The notes under the pieces were generated by a model. The model was given only the letters and a program-made list of their open reading frames with translations. It had not been told where the DNA came from and searched no databases. A program made the translations under genes and the position numbers. A stretch of 64,000 nt of DNA, taken from positions 1 through 64,000 of the forward strand of contig JAUWOY010000010.1 of NCBI GenBank assembly GCA_030611885.1, written 5' to 3'. Positions within the stretch are counted from its first letter, which is position 1. Each line of letters opens with the position of its first letter. Positions 24,894 to 32,538 of the stretch are shown here, piece after piece. The stretch comes from Chloroflexota bacterium. Its GTDB lineage: Bacteria > Chloroflexota > Anaerolineae > VGOG01.

Positions 24894-24993
24894 CTCTTGC
24901 ACACGTTAGACCCTAGTCCAGCAAAGCGTGCTCCTCATTCCAGATGCGTTCCCACTCCTCTCTCATGAAAACCACCAACACCGGAGGGGGAGA

Positions 24994-27429
24994 CTATCCG
25001 TCATCCTGCGTCCTCATCAACGGCACCCATGCTCTGATCTCCGTCCCCTCCCCCGGCTGCGAAATAACCTGGAGTTCTCCGCCCACCATCTCCACTCTCT
25101 CCTTTATGCCCATCAAGCCGAAGCAGCCTCGTCGAACAAACTCGCCTATGCGCCGAGGGACGACGAAGCCGCAGCCGTCGTCTTTGATCGAAAGCATCAC
25201 CTCACCTGGGGAAAGGATCAGCTTCACCTCCACCCGCTCCGCCCCTGCGTGCTTTTCCACGTTGGTCAGGGCCTCCTGGTAGATCCTGAAGAGGTTGATC
25301 GCCACCTTCTCTGGGAGTTGTTTCCTGTCTTCCATCAGGTCGAGGTCAACCGCAAATGAGGGTCTGGACTCCTCTGTGTGGGAGCGGAGGGCCGAGGCAA
25401 GCCCAATAACGTCCAAAGTCGGTGGACGAAGCTGGGTACAGATGCGACGAATCTCCTTCAAAAGGTGAAGCATCTCTTCATGAAGCTTCTTAAGCTCCTC
25501 CTCCAACGGTGAACTCTCTGCTCCCCTTCGACACCGCTTCACAGCATAGATCATCTCGATGAGCTTCTGCAAGGGGATGTCGTGAATCTCCCTTGCCAGC
25601 ACCTTTCTCTCCTCTTCCCTCCCCATCGTCAGGCGCTGGTGGGCCTCCTCGAGCTCCGTCTTGACGGCGGTGATCTCATCCAGCTTGCGGCGCAACTCCT
25701 CCACTAACAGCACGTTCTCCGCTGCCAGGCCCGCCTGCTGGGCCAACGTCCCCAGGATTCTGCGGTCCTCGGCGTCGAAGAGGTCTTCGGTTGACTTCGC
25801 TCCAAGAAGGATCAAGCCTCGCAGATTGCCTTTGAAAACAAGAGGCAACCACAGTCGGACCTCATCACGACCCAGCAGGGCCCTCTCTTCATCGGAGAGT
25901 TGGCTGCCCGCCAGCGTCTGGCGCAATTGGGGGGTCTCGGCGGGCCTGGCCACATCGCGCAGGATGCGGGCCAGGGCCCCGTTGTTCTTCACCGACGTCG
26001 AGGTTATCTCTTCCCCCTCGAAGCCGACGCTCCCCCGCACAATAAGGTCGCCCTCCTCATCGGGAAGGAGCAAGGCGGCGCCTTTAAGCCGCATCGTGGC
26101 GCTCACCCGGCCTACCAGGAGCTCGACGAGCTGAGATGTATTGAGTGCCTGGCTCAAGGATCGGCTGACCTGGCCGATGACCGAGCGGTAGTCGTACCAT
26201 CCTCCGTAGAAGGCCCGATCTACCAGGGCCTGAATCCTCTCCTTGAGGGGGAGCAAGAAGGCAGCCATGATGAGGGTGACGAGGGCACCCAACAGCGGGC
26301 GGCCGATTACAGCGGAAGGCAGCAGATAATCCAGCGCCATGACCGAGGCCAGATAGAAGCCCGCCCAGATGACGCCGATTACGAAGTAGACCACGCTGCG
26401 GTTGAGGATGAGGTCAATCTGCATCAATTTGTACCTGGAGATGGCATAGGCGTAGGAGAGGGGGATGAGAATCAGGAAGGGGAAAGAAAGCTCATAGGGA
26501 AGGATGGGGGTGTCCAATAGGATCTCTGGGAGGATGGAGAAAGCGATCAAGGGGAAGAAAGCAAAGGTCGTTCCCAGGCCGACGAGTCTGATGCGGCGTC
26601 TCTCCAGTGGGGCGGTGGTATAAGTGTGAACGAGGGAAACCACCGCCACGAGGATGGAGAAAGCGAAGTAGAGCCGTATGAAGCTGTACAAGAGCGGATG
26701 CCAGGGGCTTGCGGCGAGGAGAGGGTCGAGCAAGACGAAAGGCAAGCTGAGCGCCAGGCCGAGGCTGTAGAGAAGCCCGAGGATGATGCGCCTGCGGGGG
26801 AAGGTTTTGAACTTTGGGAAGACGAGGTGGAGGTGGATAATGAGAGGAGAGAGGAGGCAGAAGGAGAGGTTGAAAAGGCGGGAGGCCCAGTCCACGAGGA
26901 AAGTGGAGACTTCCCCTGCCGCAAGCACCATAACCCCCAGTTGGCTGAAGAGGAAGAAAAGGCGCACCTCACCGGAGGTGGGTTTCAAGGCGAATAGGAC
27001 AGTGCTGAAGAGCCAGAAGCCGAGGGCGACGATTATGGGCTGGAGGCGAAGGGCCAGGATGCGAGGAGGAGGACGTTCTAAGGTGAGTTTCAGATGTCGG
27101 GGTTTCCCCTCACGCAGCACGGTGAAGAGGACTCTATCTCCCGCCTCCTTATTCTCGTAGAGAGGGTGCACTTCTTGGATGGGGATGCCATCCAGTTCGA
27201 GGATGATATCTCCTATGTGAAAGCCTGCCTCTGCAGCGGGGCCATGAACCCTGCCTATCTCATAAGTGATCGTGGAGCATGCGAGGCCATCGTAGGGTTG
27301 GGCCCAGGCGTATCTAAGAGCCACTGCCAACAGGAGGAGGGCGATCAAAGGGAGATAGAAGGGAGCCCAGTAAAGCCAAAGCTTTATCCTGGATTGCACC
27401 CGTAATGGGAGGGATTTCGGTCGCATCAT
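24994..27429 (-). CDS. ComP-like sensor histidine kinase: PDZ, multi-TM, GAF, HisKA_3, HATPase
   Basis: An 811-residue kinase. One helix (about 20-42) is followed by a PDZ domain (about 50-125, with GPAAEAGFHIGDIILELDG), then some seven helices to about 390, a GAF-like region (about 420-570), a HisKA_3 box LAREIHDIPLQKL with His616, and a HATPase_c domain with KHAGAERVEV, IKDDGCGF and GLMGIKERVEMVGG. This order (helix, extracytoplasmic PDZ, TM bundle, NarX-type catalytic core) is that of Bacillus ComP, and the stretch LILIPLSYAYAISRYKLMQI is similar to ComP at the end of its TM bundle. The start overlaps the prenyltransferase gene by 116 bases; no later ATG is suitable. It is the last gene of the operon receiver-peptide-prenyltransferase-kinase. 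Likely ligand: the peptide encoded upstream (inference). Confidence 0.88.
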   Translation of the reverse strand: MMRPKSLPLRVQSRIKLWLYWAPFYLPLIALLLLAVALRYAWAQPYDGLACSTITYEIGRVHGPAAEAGFHIGDIILELDGIPIQEVHPLYENKEAGDRVLFTVLREGKPRHLKLTLERPPPRILALRLQPIIVALGFWLFSTVLFALKPTSGEVRLFFLFSQLGVMVLAAGEVSTFLVDWASRLFNLSFCLLSPLIIHLHLVFPKFKTFPRRRIILGLLYSLGLALSLPFVLLDPLLAASPWHPLLYSFIRLYFAFSILVAVVSLVHTYTTAPLERRRIRLVGLGTTFAFFPLIAFSILPEILLDTPILPYELSFPFLILIPLSYAYAISRYKLMQIDLILNRSVVYFVIGVIWAGFYLASVMALDYLLPSAVIGRPLLGALVTLIMAAFLLPLKERIQALVDRAFYGGWYDYRSVIGQVSRSLSQALNTSQLVELLVGRVSATMRLKGAALLLPDEEGDLIVRGSVGFEGEEITSTSVKNNGALARILRDVARPAETPQLRQTLAGSQLSDEERALLGRDEVRLWLPLVFKGNLRGLILLGAKSTEDLFDAEDRRILGTLAQQAGLAAENVLLVEELRRKLDEITAVKTELEEAHQRLTMGREEERKVLAREIHDIPLQKLIEMIYAVKRCRRGAESSPLEEELKKLHEEMLHLLKEIRRICTQLRPPTLDVIGLASALRSHTEESRPSFAVDLDLMEDRKQLPEKVAINLFRIYQEALTNVEKHAGAERVEVKLILSPGEVMLSIKDDGCGFVVPRRIGEFVRRGCFGLMGIKERVEMVGGELQVISQPGEGTEIRAWVPLMRTQDDG

Positions 27430-28369
27430 CCGGCACCCTGAAGCGCTCGTTAAGGAGGGCTATAAGCTGGCGGTAGGCCGAAAAGGGCCTTCCTGTGGAG
27501 CACAAGGCCGCCTCCGCCCTCTGGCGGCGGATTTGGGCTTCCACCACCAGATAAAGCGGAGCCCCAAGCTCGGTGATGACTCCTCGTGCCTCTTCTTCGG
27601 CTTTCGGCTCGCTAGTAGCTTTGACCAAGAGCCGTTCCAGGCGTTCTCTTATGCCCGAAGGGGCAACGGTGAGGGCATAGATGATCGGCAAAGTTCTCTT
27701 GCCTGCCGCCAAGTCGCTTCGTCCCGGCGGGTTCCAGACGCCTTCGAAGTCGTCGCAAATCTGGATGAGCACACCCAAATTATACCCGAATTCTGAATAG
27801 GGGGCAACTTTGTCTATTCCCAGCAGTGCTCCGGCCCGGCAGGCTAGAGAGAAGAATTCACCTGATTTGGCTCCTGCTATCCGGAAGTAACGCTTCAGTG
27901 AAGAGATATTTGCCTCCGCGAGATCGGCGTGTTGGCCGGCACACATTCGGAGAATGGTGCGGTTGAAATCCTCGATGAGAAAGAGGGCAAGTTCTCTGCT
28001 GGCTCCCATCCGGGGGAGGTGAGTGAGGGCAAGTTGGGAGGTGAATATCAGCCCTGTGGCGGCGTTGATGGCTTCAGGTACGCCAATACCATACCAGGGA
28101 CCCTGAAGAGCATCTTCGTCCTCGACGTCATCCAAAACCTTGGCGGCCAGACAAAGCAAAAACCAGGCCGCAGCTAGCGCCGTTGCCTGGTTCTCATTTC
28201 CGCCCGCAGCCTGGCAGCATAGAACAGGCAGGAGGAAAGAAGGAGTGCCCTCCTCCCTGTCCAACGGGAAGGCCGACTCCAATATATCCACGATGTTAGA
28301 GGGCCCCTCGTGTTGGTGAAGCAGGTCGCTTATGAAGGCATATACCCTTTCAACCTGTTCGTCGCTCAT
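27314..28369 (-). CDS. Polyprenyl synthetase family protein, ComQ-like
   Basis: About 351 residues in the trans-isoprenyl diphosphate synthase fold. The first Asp-rich motif KVLDDVEDED (DDVED at about 80-84) and the second CDDFEG (about 205-210, followed by SDLAAGKRTLPIIYAL) are both intact, so it may bind Mg and an isoprenyl diphosphate. The flanking sequence is divergent from normal farnesyl or geranylgeranyl synthases. ComQ, which prenylates a Trp in ComX, belongs to this superfamily. It lies between the peptide gene (stop 12 bases before) and a ComP-like kinase. ATG 28369 lacks a good SD; GTG 28390 overlaps the peptide stop region, so translation is probably coupled. An ordinary prenyl synthase is the alternative. 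Confidence 0.7.
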   Translation of the reverse strand: MSDEQVERVYAFISDLLHQHEGPSNIVDILESAFPLDREEGTPSFLLPVLCCQAAGGNENQATALAAAWFLLCLAAKVLDDVEDEDALQGPWYGIGVPEAINAATGLIFTSQLALTHLPRMGASRELALFLIEDFNRTILRMCAGQHADLAEANISSLKRYFRIAGAKSGEFFSLACRAGALLGIDKVAPYSEFGYNLGVLIQICDDFEGVWNPPGRSDLAAGKRTLPIIYALTVAPSGIRERLERLLVKATSEPKAEEEARGVITELGAPLYLVVEAQIRRQRAEAALCSTGRPFSAYRQLIALLNERFRVPDDATEIPPITGAIQDKALALLGSLLSPFDRPPPVGSGS

Positions 28370-28380
28370 CTGGTTTGGGC

Positions 28381-28599
28381 TTAACCCCACGGGAAATCAG
28401 GGTTGATGGCCAAGATGGTGGTCACCAGCGCACTTGCCGGGAGGGCGATGAGGTGGCGAAGCTCATAGATGGCCGCCAGTTCATCAGCGCCCAATCTCAG
28501 GCCCTTTGATTGCGTGGCTGCCTCCGGGTCATCTCGCAGCTTGGCACGAAAATCGGGGTCTGTAACCACCAGGTAAACCGTCCTTTGCAAATCCTTCAT
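28381..28599 (-). CDS. 72-residue peptide precursor ending Pro-Trp-Gly, ComX-like candidate
   Basis: A short protein starting MKDLQRTVYLVVTDPDFRAK and ending INPDFPWG. AGGAGG lies eight bases before ATG 28599. The N-terminal part (DPDFRAKLRDDPEAA, then RLGADELAAI) looks like a Nif11/RiPP-type leader helix and also resembles ComX N-termini (MQDL...PEALKKL). The C-terminal 22 residues are hydrophobic, without Cys, and carry the only Trp at position 71, the penultimate residue; ComX is prenylated on a Trp within the last few residues. It lies 25 bases after the receiver gene and directly before a polyprenyl-synthetase homologue. Processing and secretion are inferred, not shown. Confidence 0.6.
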   Translation of the reverse strand: MKDLQRTVYLVVTDPDFRAKLRDDPEAATQSKGLRLGADELAAIYELRHLIALPASALVTTILAINPDFPWG

Positions 28600-28624
28600 C
28601 TCAGCTTCCTCCTTTGGGGTTTGA

Positions 28625-29008
28625 TCATTGGTCATTGGGATTTGACAACTTCTCCAAACATTCCCTCAAAGTTTCCGAATCCAACTCCTCCTTCTTGATG
28701 AAGATATCCGCTCCTGCCTCGACGCTTTGCTTTGGAAACTCCCGGTTATCATAAGCGGTTATGGCGATAACCTTTGTCTGGGGCGCTATCTCCTTGATGC
28801 GTCGAGTGGCCTCAATGCCATCTATTCCTGGCATCACGATATCCATCAGCACAACATCTGGACGGTGCTGTTTTACCAGCTCTATGGCCTCCAGTCCGTT
28901 TTTTGCCTCGGCAACGACTGATGCCCAGGGGATGGATTGGGTCATCTCTTGCATTTTTTGGCGGAAAGAAGCTTGATCGTCAGCTATCAAGCTGCGCAGT
29001 TCTTTCAT
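28625..29008 (-). CDS. Single-domain response regulator (CheY-like receiver)
   Basis: A 127-residue receiver without an output domain. The acidic pair Asp10-Asp11, the phospho-acceptor Asp56 in [13 protein letters not shown], a Thr in ITAY and Lys in IFIKKEEL are all present. It opens the operon with the peptide, prenyltransferase and kinase genes. Without a DNA-binding part it may relay or buffer phosphate, while the NarL-type regulators at 30906 and 37240 could act on DNA. A truncated second copy lies at 31572-31829. The SD before ATG 29008 is weak. Confidence 0.85.
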   Translation of the reverse strand: MKELRSLIADDQASFRQKMQEMTQSIPWASVVAEAKNGLEAIELVKQHRPDVVLMDIVMPGIDGIEATRRIKEIAPQTKVIAITAYDNREFPKQSVEAGADIFIKKEELDSETLRECLEKLSNPNDQ

Positions 29009-29336
29009 TGCTCATCAAAGGTGTTCAGGGTTACACTGTCAGCAGGTTAATAAACCAACTGACCGGGCGGTCAAGAGAATGATACCGGCCGTCACCGACG
29101 TCATCAGGAAGCTCCAGAGGGCTGAGTAGAGAAGAATCAGCGGGAGTGGCGTCCGGCGTTTGTGGTCCGGGGATGCGCTGGAGTCGAGCAGGAGTAGAAC
29201 GACTGCTCCCCGTTCGAAGGGCGATTATGGGTGACCGGTTTGATACTAATGTGGCAGGAGGTTTACAACTCGCCCCCGAACTGAAATGCACCTTAGGGGG
29301 CATCAGGGGGTACGACTTGACTCTGCACCGCTCCAT
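29009..29336. other. 328-base stretch without a convincing gene
   Basis: A minus-strand frame of 101 codons begins right after the stop of the upstream membrane protein (TGAATG), but its product is a Ser/Pro/Arg-rich chain with no domain-like pattern, and a plus-strand frame covers part of the same bases. The stretch may hold the promoter of the receiver operon or a decayed gene. Confidence 0.4.
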
Positions 29337-29849
29337 TCATTCCACGAATTCAAGTGCATCAACTAACGTGCTACCTAGCCAGAAGGCGGCTAAGGAGTTG
29401 AACACAAATTCACCCATCCCCATAACCACTGATATCTCCAAGGGTAGCCAGCCAACAGGTTGTCCCCCAATCGCCCAGCCGATTACAAGGACGAAGGAAG
29501 GGAATTCCATCAACAGCAGGGCTGGCAAGCCCTGGATCAGGAGCAATCTCCAGTCAATTCGGAGATGTCGTGAGTCTCTTGGAGGAGGGGCGGCTGTGTC
29601 ACTCGATTTCTGCCCCAGCCATAAGTCAACGAGGTGAGGCAGACGGACGACAGCACCAGCCAAAATCGAAATAGCCAGCAGCGGTTGAAGTTCAGCGATG
29701 CGGCGATTCGATGGCCAATCGGAAGCGATATGCAAGTGGGAGGTCAGAAACCCATGTGCTCGCCAACCATATAAAAGGATGAGCACCACTGCCAAGATGG
29801 AGGCAGCTATGTGCATAGCGATTCGTTTACTTCTATGACTGCTTGTCAT
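29337..29849 (-). CDS. Small membrane protein of unknown function
   Basis: 170 residues with about four hydrophobic segments (IAASILAVVLILLYGW, LLAISILAGAVVRLPHLVDL, LLLMEFPSFVLVIGWAIGG, MGEFVFNSLAAFWLG) and a basic N-terminus. No family is recognised. The start may be ATG 29849 or the ATG 11 codons later; neither has a strong SD. It lies upstream of the receiver-peptide-prenyltransferase-kinase operon on the same strand and could belong to it (export of the peptide would be a guess). Confidence 0.5.
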   Translation of the reverse strand: MTSSHRSKRIAMHIAASILAVVLILLYGWRAHGFLTSHLHIASDWPSNRRIAELQPLLAISILAGAVVRLPHLVDLWLGQKSSDTAAPPPRDSRHLRIDWRLLLIQGLPALLLMEFPSFVLVIGWAIGGQPVGWLPLEISVVMGMGEFVFNSLAAFWLGSTLVDALEFVE

Positions 29850-29976
29850 TTCTTGACGCCTTAGTCCTGTGACCGGATTGTCTCTTTTTAGGCAATAAGG
29901 TCCCTAACCTGCGTTCGATTTGCACAAACCAGGTCATGGGACCTTTACTCATCTTATAAGAGGTTTTCAGAGGGTT

Positions 29977-30765
29977 TCAGCCACCATAGCCATGTTGCCA
30001 AAAGCGGTGCCGTATCTCCGGCAAAGTGCCATAACTGCTGCCATTATATTTGACAGGTGTGGGGCCGATTTGGTGTATGCGTGGCAGCCAATCTGCGGAC
30101 ATCAGGACACCGTAATCAGAAGTATGGAAATAGAATACACACGTCTGGTCACTGAAACACCAACCAGGCGTAAACCAAAGATTGTAATCTCCATATTCTT
30201 GCTCGTCGCCTTCACAGTCCTTAGCGCCGTTTGTGTTCGCTATCCACATGCGAGTCTGTCCTGTAGACCAAGCTGTACTGTCGCGTGTCCACCATACTTT
30301 ACTATAGTCCAGATACCACGCGCTGCCGTCCCCGGGGCCATAGTAATGGTATCGAGTGAAGCTTGTATATAGGTGTTGGGTCACATCGCCTACCTTGGCA
30401 GTCGCGTGACAGGATCCCGGATACCAGTAGGAGCAATCCGACGTCCTTAGACCCTTGGTCTCCCCTTCATCTCTCTGTTCACACTGTCCCTCTTTGGAGA
30501 GTGGAGTAAGTGGCCCTCGATACTCCCTCACTCTTATCTCAACCGGCTGTTTACGGTCATCATAGTAGGTGTGACTCTCATCTCGCACCAACACCCAATC
30601 TGCTGGTGGTTGTGATGGGTCCTTCTCTGCTGAGACTATTACAACAACCCCCTCTTCTCCATCAACTATAGGGGGTCGTGGCCCCTGAGCCAATGCCACA
30701 CCGGGCCACGCGCTTAGCAACAACGCTAGCAACACGAACACCGAGAGAAACTTGATCTTACGCAT
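29977..30765 (-). CDS. Secreted protein of unknown function
   Basis: 262 residues: a clear signal peptide (MRKIKFLSVFVLLALLLSAW, cut near ALAQ) and a mature domain rich in Tyr, Trp and Ser with YYGPGDGSAWYLDYSKVWW and several Cys (SDCSYWYPGSC, CFSDQTC) that may form disulfides. AGGAGG precedes ATG 30765 at the right distance. A promoter and a pair of direct repeats lie upstream. It resembles a small adhesin or exoprotein; no known domain can be named. Confidence 0.7.
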   Translation of the reverse strand: MRKIKFLSVFVLLALLLSAWPGVALAQGPRPPIVDGEEGVVVIVSAEKDPSQPPADWVLVRDESHTYYDDRKQPVEIRVREYRGPLTPLSKEGQCEQRDEGETKGLRTSDCSYWYPGSCHATAKVGDVTQHLYTSFTRYHYYGPGDGSAWYLDYSKVWWTRDSTAWSTGQTRMWIANTNGAKDCEGDEQEYGDYNLWFTPGWCFSDQTCVFYFHTSDYGVLMSADWLPRIHQIGPTPVKYNGSSYGTLPEIRHRFWQHGYGG

Positions 30766-30818
30766 TTCAAACCTCCTGTAACTTGAGATACTCACCGGAC
30801 TTTTCGGTGGCAACTACC

Positions 30819-30847
30819 AGTATATCACAAGTCAGCCCGTTTGTCAT
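30819..30847 (-). promoter_or_regulatory. Promoter of the secreted-protein gene
   Basis: On the minus strand ATGACA (30842-30847), a 17-base spacer and TATACT (30819-30824), with a TGTGA extension before the -10. It ends 54 bases before the ATG. Confidence 0.55.
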
Positions 30848-30872
30848 GAACTGAAAATCACGTTTTGCTCTA

Positions 30873-30908
30873 TGACTTTCACCCTATACGCCTGTGACTT
30901 TGACCCTA
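30873..30908 (-). promoter_or_regulatory. Direct-repeat activator-type site upstream of the secreted-protein gene
   Basis: On the minus strand TAGGGTSAAAGTCA occurs twice (30895-30908 and 30873-30886), 22 bases apart, two helix turns on the same face. It lies 25-60 bases upstream of the -35 box, the usual place for activator sites, and overlaps the last codon of the response-regulator gene. NarL/ComA-type regulators often use such arrays. The pairing with this regulator is inferred. Confidence 0.4.
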
Positions 30909-31544
30909 TTCTTCGTCCGGATCGACCAGTCCCTGCTGCCACGCCCAGGCCACCGCCTCGGCCCGCGAGTGCACCCCCAACCTGGCGTAAATTTTCGTCA
31001 CGTGGTTCTTCACCGTCCCTTCGCTGATGAAGAGCTCCTTGGCAATCTGCCTATTGCTCCATCCCTTGGCCATCAACCTCAACACCTCGAGCTCCCTCTC
31101 GGTGAGGGGAACCTCTTCCTCCTCGCCTATTGCCCTCTTCATCACCTTGGCCGCTACCTTCGGACTCAACCAGGATTCGCCCCGCGCAGCAATGCGGAGG
31201 GCCTCCACAATCGTGTCCAATGCCTCCTCCTTGAGGACGTATCCAGTAGCCCCACAAGAAAGGAGCCCGAAGACGTACTCACTGTCATCGTAGGCGCTCA
31301 GGCCCAGGATGCGCAAATCGGGGTGCGTTTCTCGCAAAAGGCGAGTTGCCTCCACCCCATCCATCCCAGGCATCACGACGTCCAAAACCAAAACGTCGGG
31401 ACGAAGCTCCTCGACAAGGCGAAGCGCCTCATGGCCACTGGATGCCTCTCCAACAACCTCGATTCCATCCGCGCCATCGAGCTCGGCCTTTATGCCCGAT
31501 CTCACCACGGGGTGGTCATCTGCCAATAAGACCCTTATCGCCAT
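30906..31544 (-). CDS. NarL/ComA-type response regulator
   Basis: 212 residues: receiver domain with Asp9-Asp10, phospho-acceptor Asp55 in VLVLDVVMPGMDG and Lys in GYVLKEE (about 105), then a LuxR/GerE helix-turn-helix (TERELEVLRLMAKGWSNRQI, GTVKNHVTKIYARLGVHSR). ATG 31544 follows AAGGGGGG; the longer frame to 31571 lacks an SD. It is closely similar at protein and DNA level to the regulator at 37240, a duplication. Output partner of a HisKA_3 kinase; the ComP-like kinase at 24994 is the nearest candidate. Confidence 0.92.
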   Translation of the reverse strand: MAIRVLLADDHPVVRSGIKAELDGADGIEVVGEASSGHEALRLVEELRPDVLVLDVVMPGMDGVEATRLLRETHPDLRILGLSAYDDSEYVFGLLSCGATGYVLKEEALDTIVEALRIAARGESWLSPKVAAKVMKRAIGEEEEVPLTERELEVLRLMAKGWSNRQIAKELFISEGTVKNHVTKIYARLGVHSRAEAVAWAWQQGLVDPDEE

Positions 31545-31571
31545 CTTCCCCCCTTGAAAGAGAAGCTTCAT

Positions 31572-31829
31572 TCAAAGGGGATTATATGCTTGAATAGGCA
31601 ATAAGGCAAATCCCATTTCACCGATTCTTGCCTCGATACCACTCATCCCTGGCATCACGATGTCCATGAGCACCACATCTGGGCGGTGTTGTTTTACCAG
31701 CTCTATAGCCTCCAGTCCGTTTTTGGCCTCGGCAACGATTGATGCCCAGGGGATGGCTTGGGTCATCTCTTGCATTTTTTGGCGGAAAGAAGCTTGATCG
31801 TTGGCTGCCAAGATACGCAGTGCTTTCAT
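31572..31829 (-). pseudogene. Truncated copy of the single-domain receiver
   Basis: The first 70 codons match the receiver at 28625-29008 almost residue for residue ([37 protein letters not shown]). After that the sequence changes to [18 protein letters not shown] and stops. The Asp is kept, but the second half of the fold, with Thr, Lys and the last helices, is lost. It starts six bases after another gene fragment (31836), so this whole stretch is duplication debris. Confidence 0.8.
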
Positions 31830-31835
31830 TGCTTG

Positions 31836-32100
31836 TCATTCATACCCCAGCACCTCTAGAGTAATCAAGATGTGATAGTCCTGATTGTATCGTACCCCGA
31901 AGTCGTCCGCCCTTGTACATGAACTGAAACTAGCAGAATAGCAGGTTTCAAGGGAGGGAACGCCCGGACAATGGCAGTAGGTTGGATCCGTTTGGGGTTT
32001 ATTTTCCCAGCGACCGAAGTAAAAATCAACCCACCACAGAGAGAAACTGCCTCCATCGCCACAATCACCAACTACGAAGCTCCTGTCAGATGTCCCTCCA
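31836..32100 (-). pseudogene. 3' fragment of the secreted-protein gene found at 34696
   Basis: From about 32100 down to 31836 the DNA and the translation (RSFVVGDCGDGGSFSLWWVD, FYFGRWENK, CYSASFSSCTRAD, YNQDY) match the second half of the intact protein at 34696-35262. The signal peptide and first half are missing and the frame upstream is unrelated (it runs into the gene at 32134). A decayed duplicate. Confidence 0.8.
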
Positions 32101-32133
32101 TGGGGTGCTCTTCCTAAGCGCAAGCCGGGACAT

Positions 32134-32526
32134 TCACGAGCCCCCTGAAGCTTGCAGCACATTGCAAAACCAGACGTAAGTCATGATCAAGCTAGCGAAC
32201 ACCTCCTCCAGAAACGTAGCATCCTCAGCAGCAAGTACGAGACAGGTTCCCACCACCACGGTAGTGAAACCTATCAGACGTAGCACAAACCCTTTGCTTC
32301 TGCTTGCTTCCCGTAGCATCTGAAGGTGTTTCCGTGTCGTGATGGGCTTGGCAGAGGCGATTATTGCGATCAGAACTCCTAGCAGCAGTACCAGTCCGCC
32401 CTGAGATGCCGGAGACTTGTCGTGCAGCAACACCATCGCTAGATAGGCACCCAATAGGAGAGTCACGACGACAAGAAAGACAGACCGCCATTGCTCCTCA
32501 ATCTTCTCCAGTCTTTTTAGTATCAT
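32134..32526 (-). CDS. Small membrane protein of unknown function
   Basis: 130 residues. A charged N-terminus (MILKRLEKIEEQWRS) is followed by four hydrophobic segments (VFLVVVTLLLGAYLAMVLL, GGLVLLLGVLIAIIASA, LRLIGFTTVVVGTCLVLA, EVFASLIMTYVWFCNVL) and a basic cytoplasmic loop between helices 2 and 3. GAGGGATATA precedes ATG 32526. It is downstream of the lipoprotein gene by 12 bases and probably cotranscribed. No family recognised. Confidence 0.6.
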   Translation of the reverse strand: MILKRLEKIEEQWRSVFLVVVTLLLGAYLAMVLLHDKSPASQGGLVLLLGVLIAIIASAKPITTRKHLQMLREASRSKGFVLRLIGFTTVVVGTCLVLAAEDATFLEEVFASLIMTYVWFCNVLQASGGS

Positions 32527-32538
32527 TATATCCCTCAC

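Noticed and set aside
24913-24993. Short minus-strand frame PVLVVFMREEWERIWNEEHALLD after the kinase gene
   Set aside because: It resembles the end of a Phd-type antitoxin (PVxVVxxREEWER), perhaps a remnant, but is too short to call a gene or pseudogene.
28160-28200. AAACCAGGC ... GCCTGGTT inside the prenyltransferase gene as another family A element
   Set aside because: Only nine bases match per arm, the ends lack the AGAA/TTCT extension, and the protein aligns normally through it.
29031-29336. A 101-codon minus-strand frame directly after the small membrane protein (TGAATG junction)
   Set aside because: Tempting as a coupled gene, but the product is Ser/Pro/Arg-rich without any recognisable pattern and has no SD of its own. 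Listed as a gap instead.
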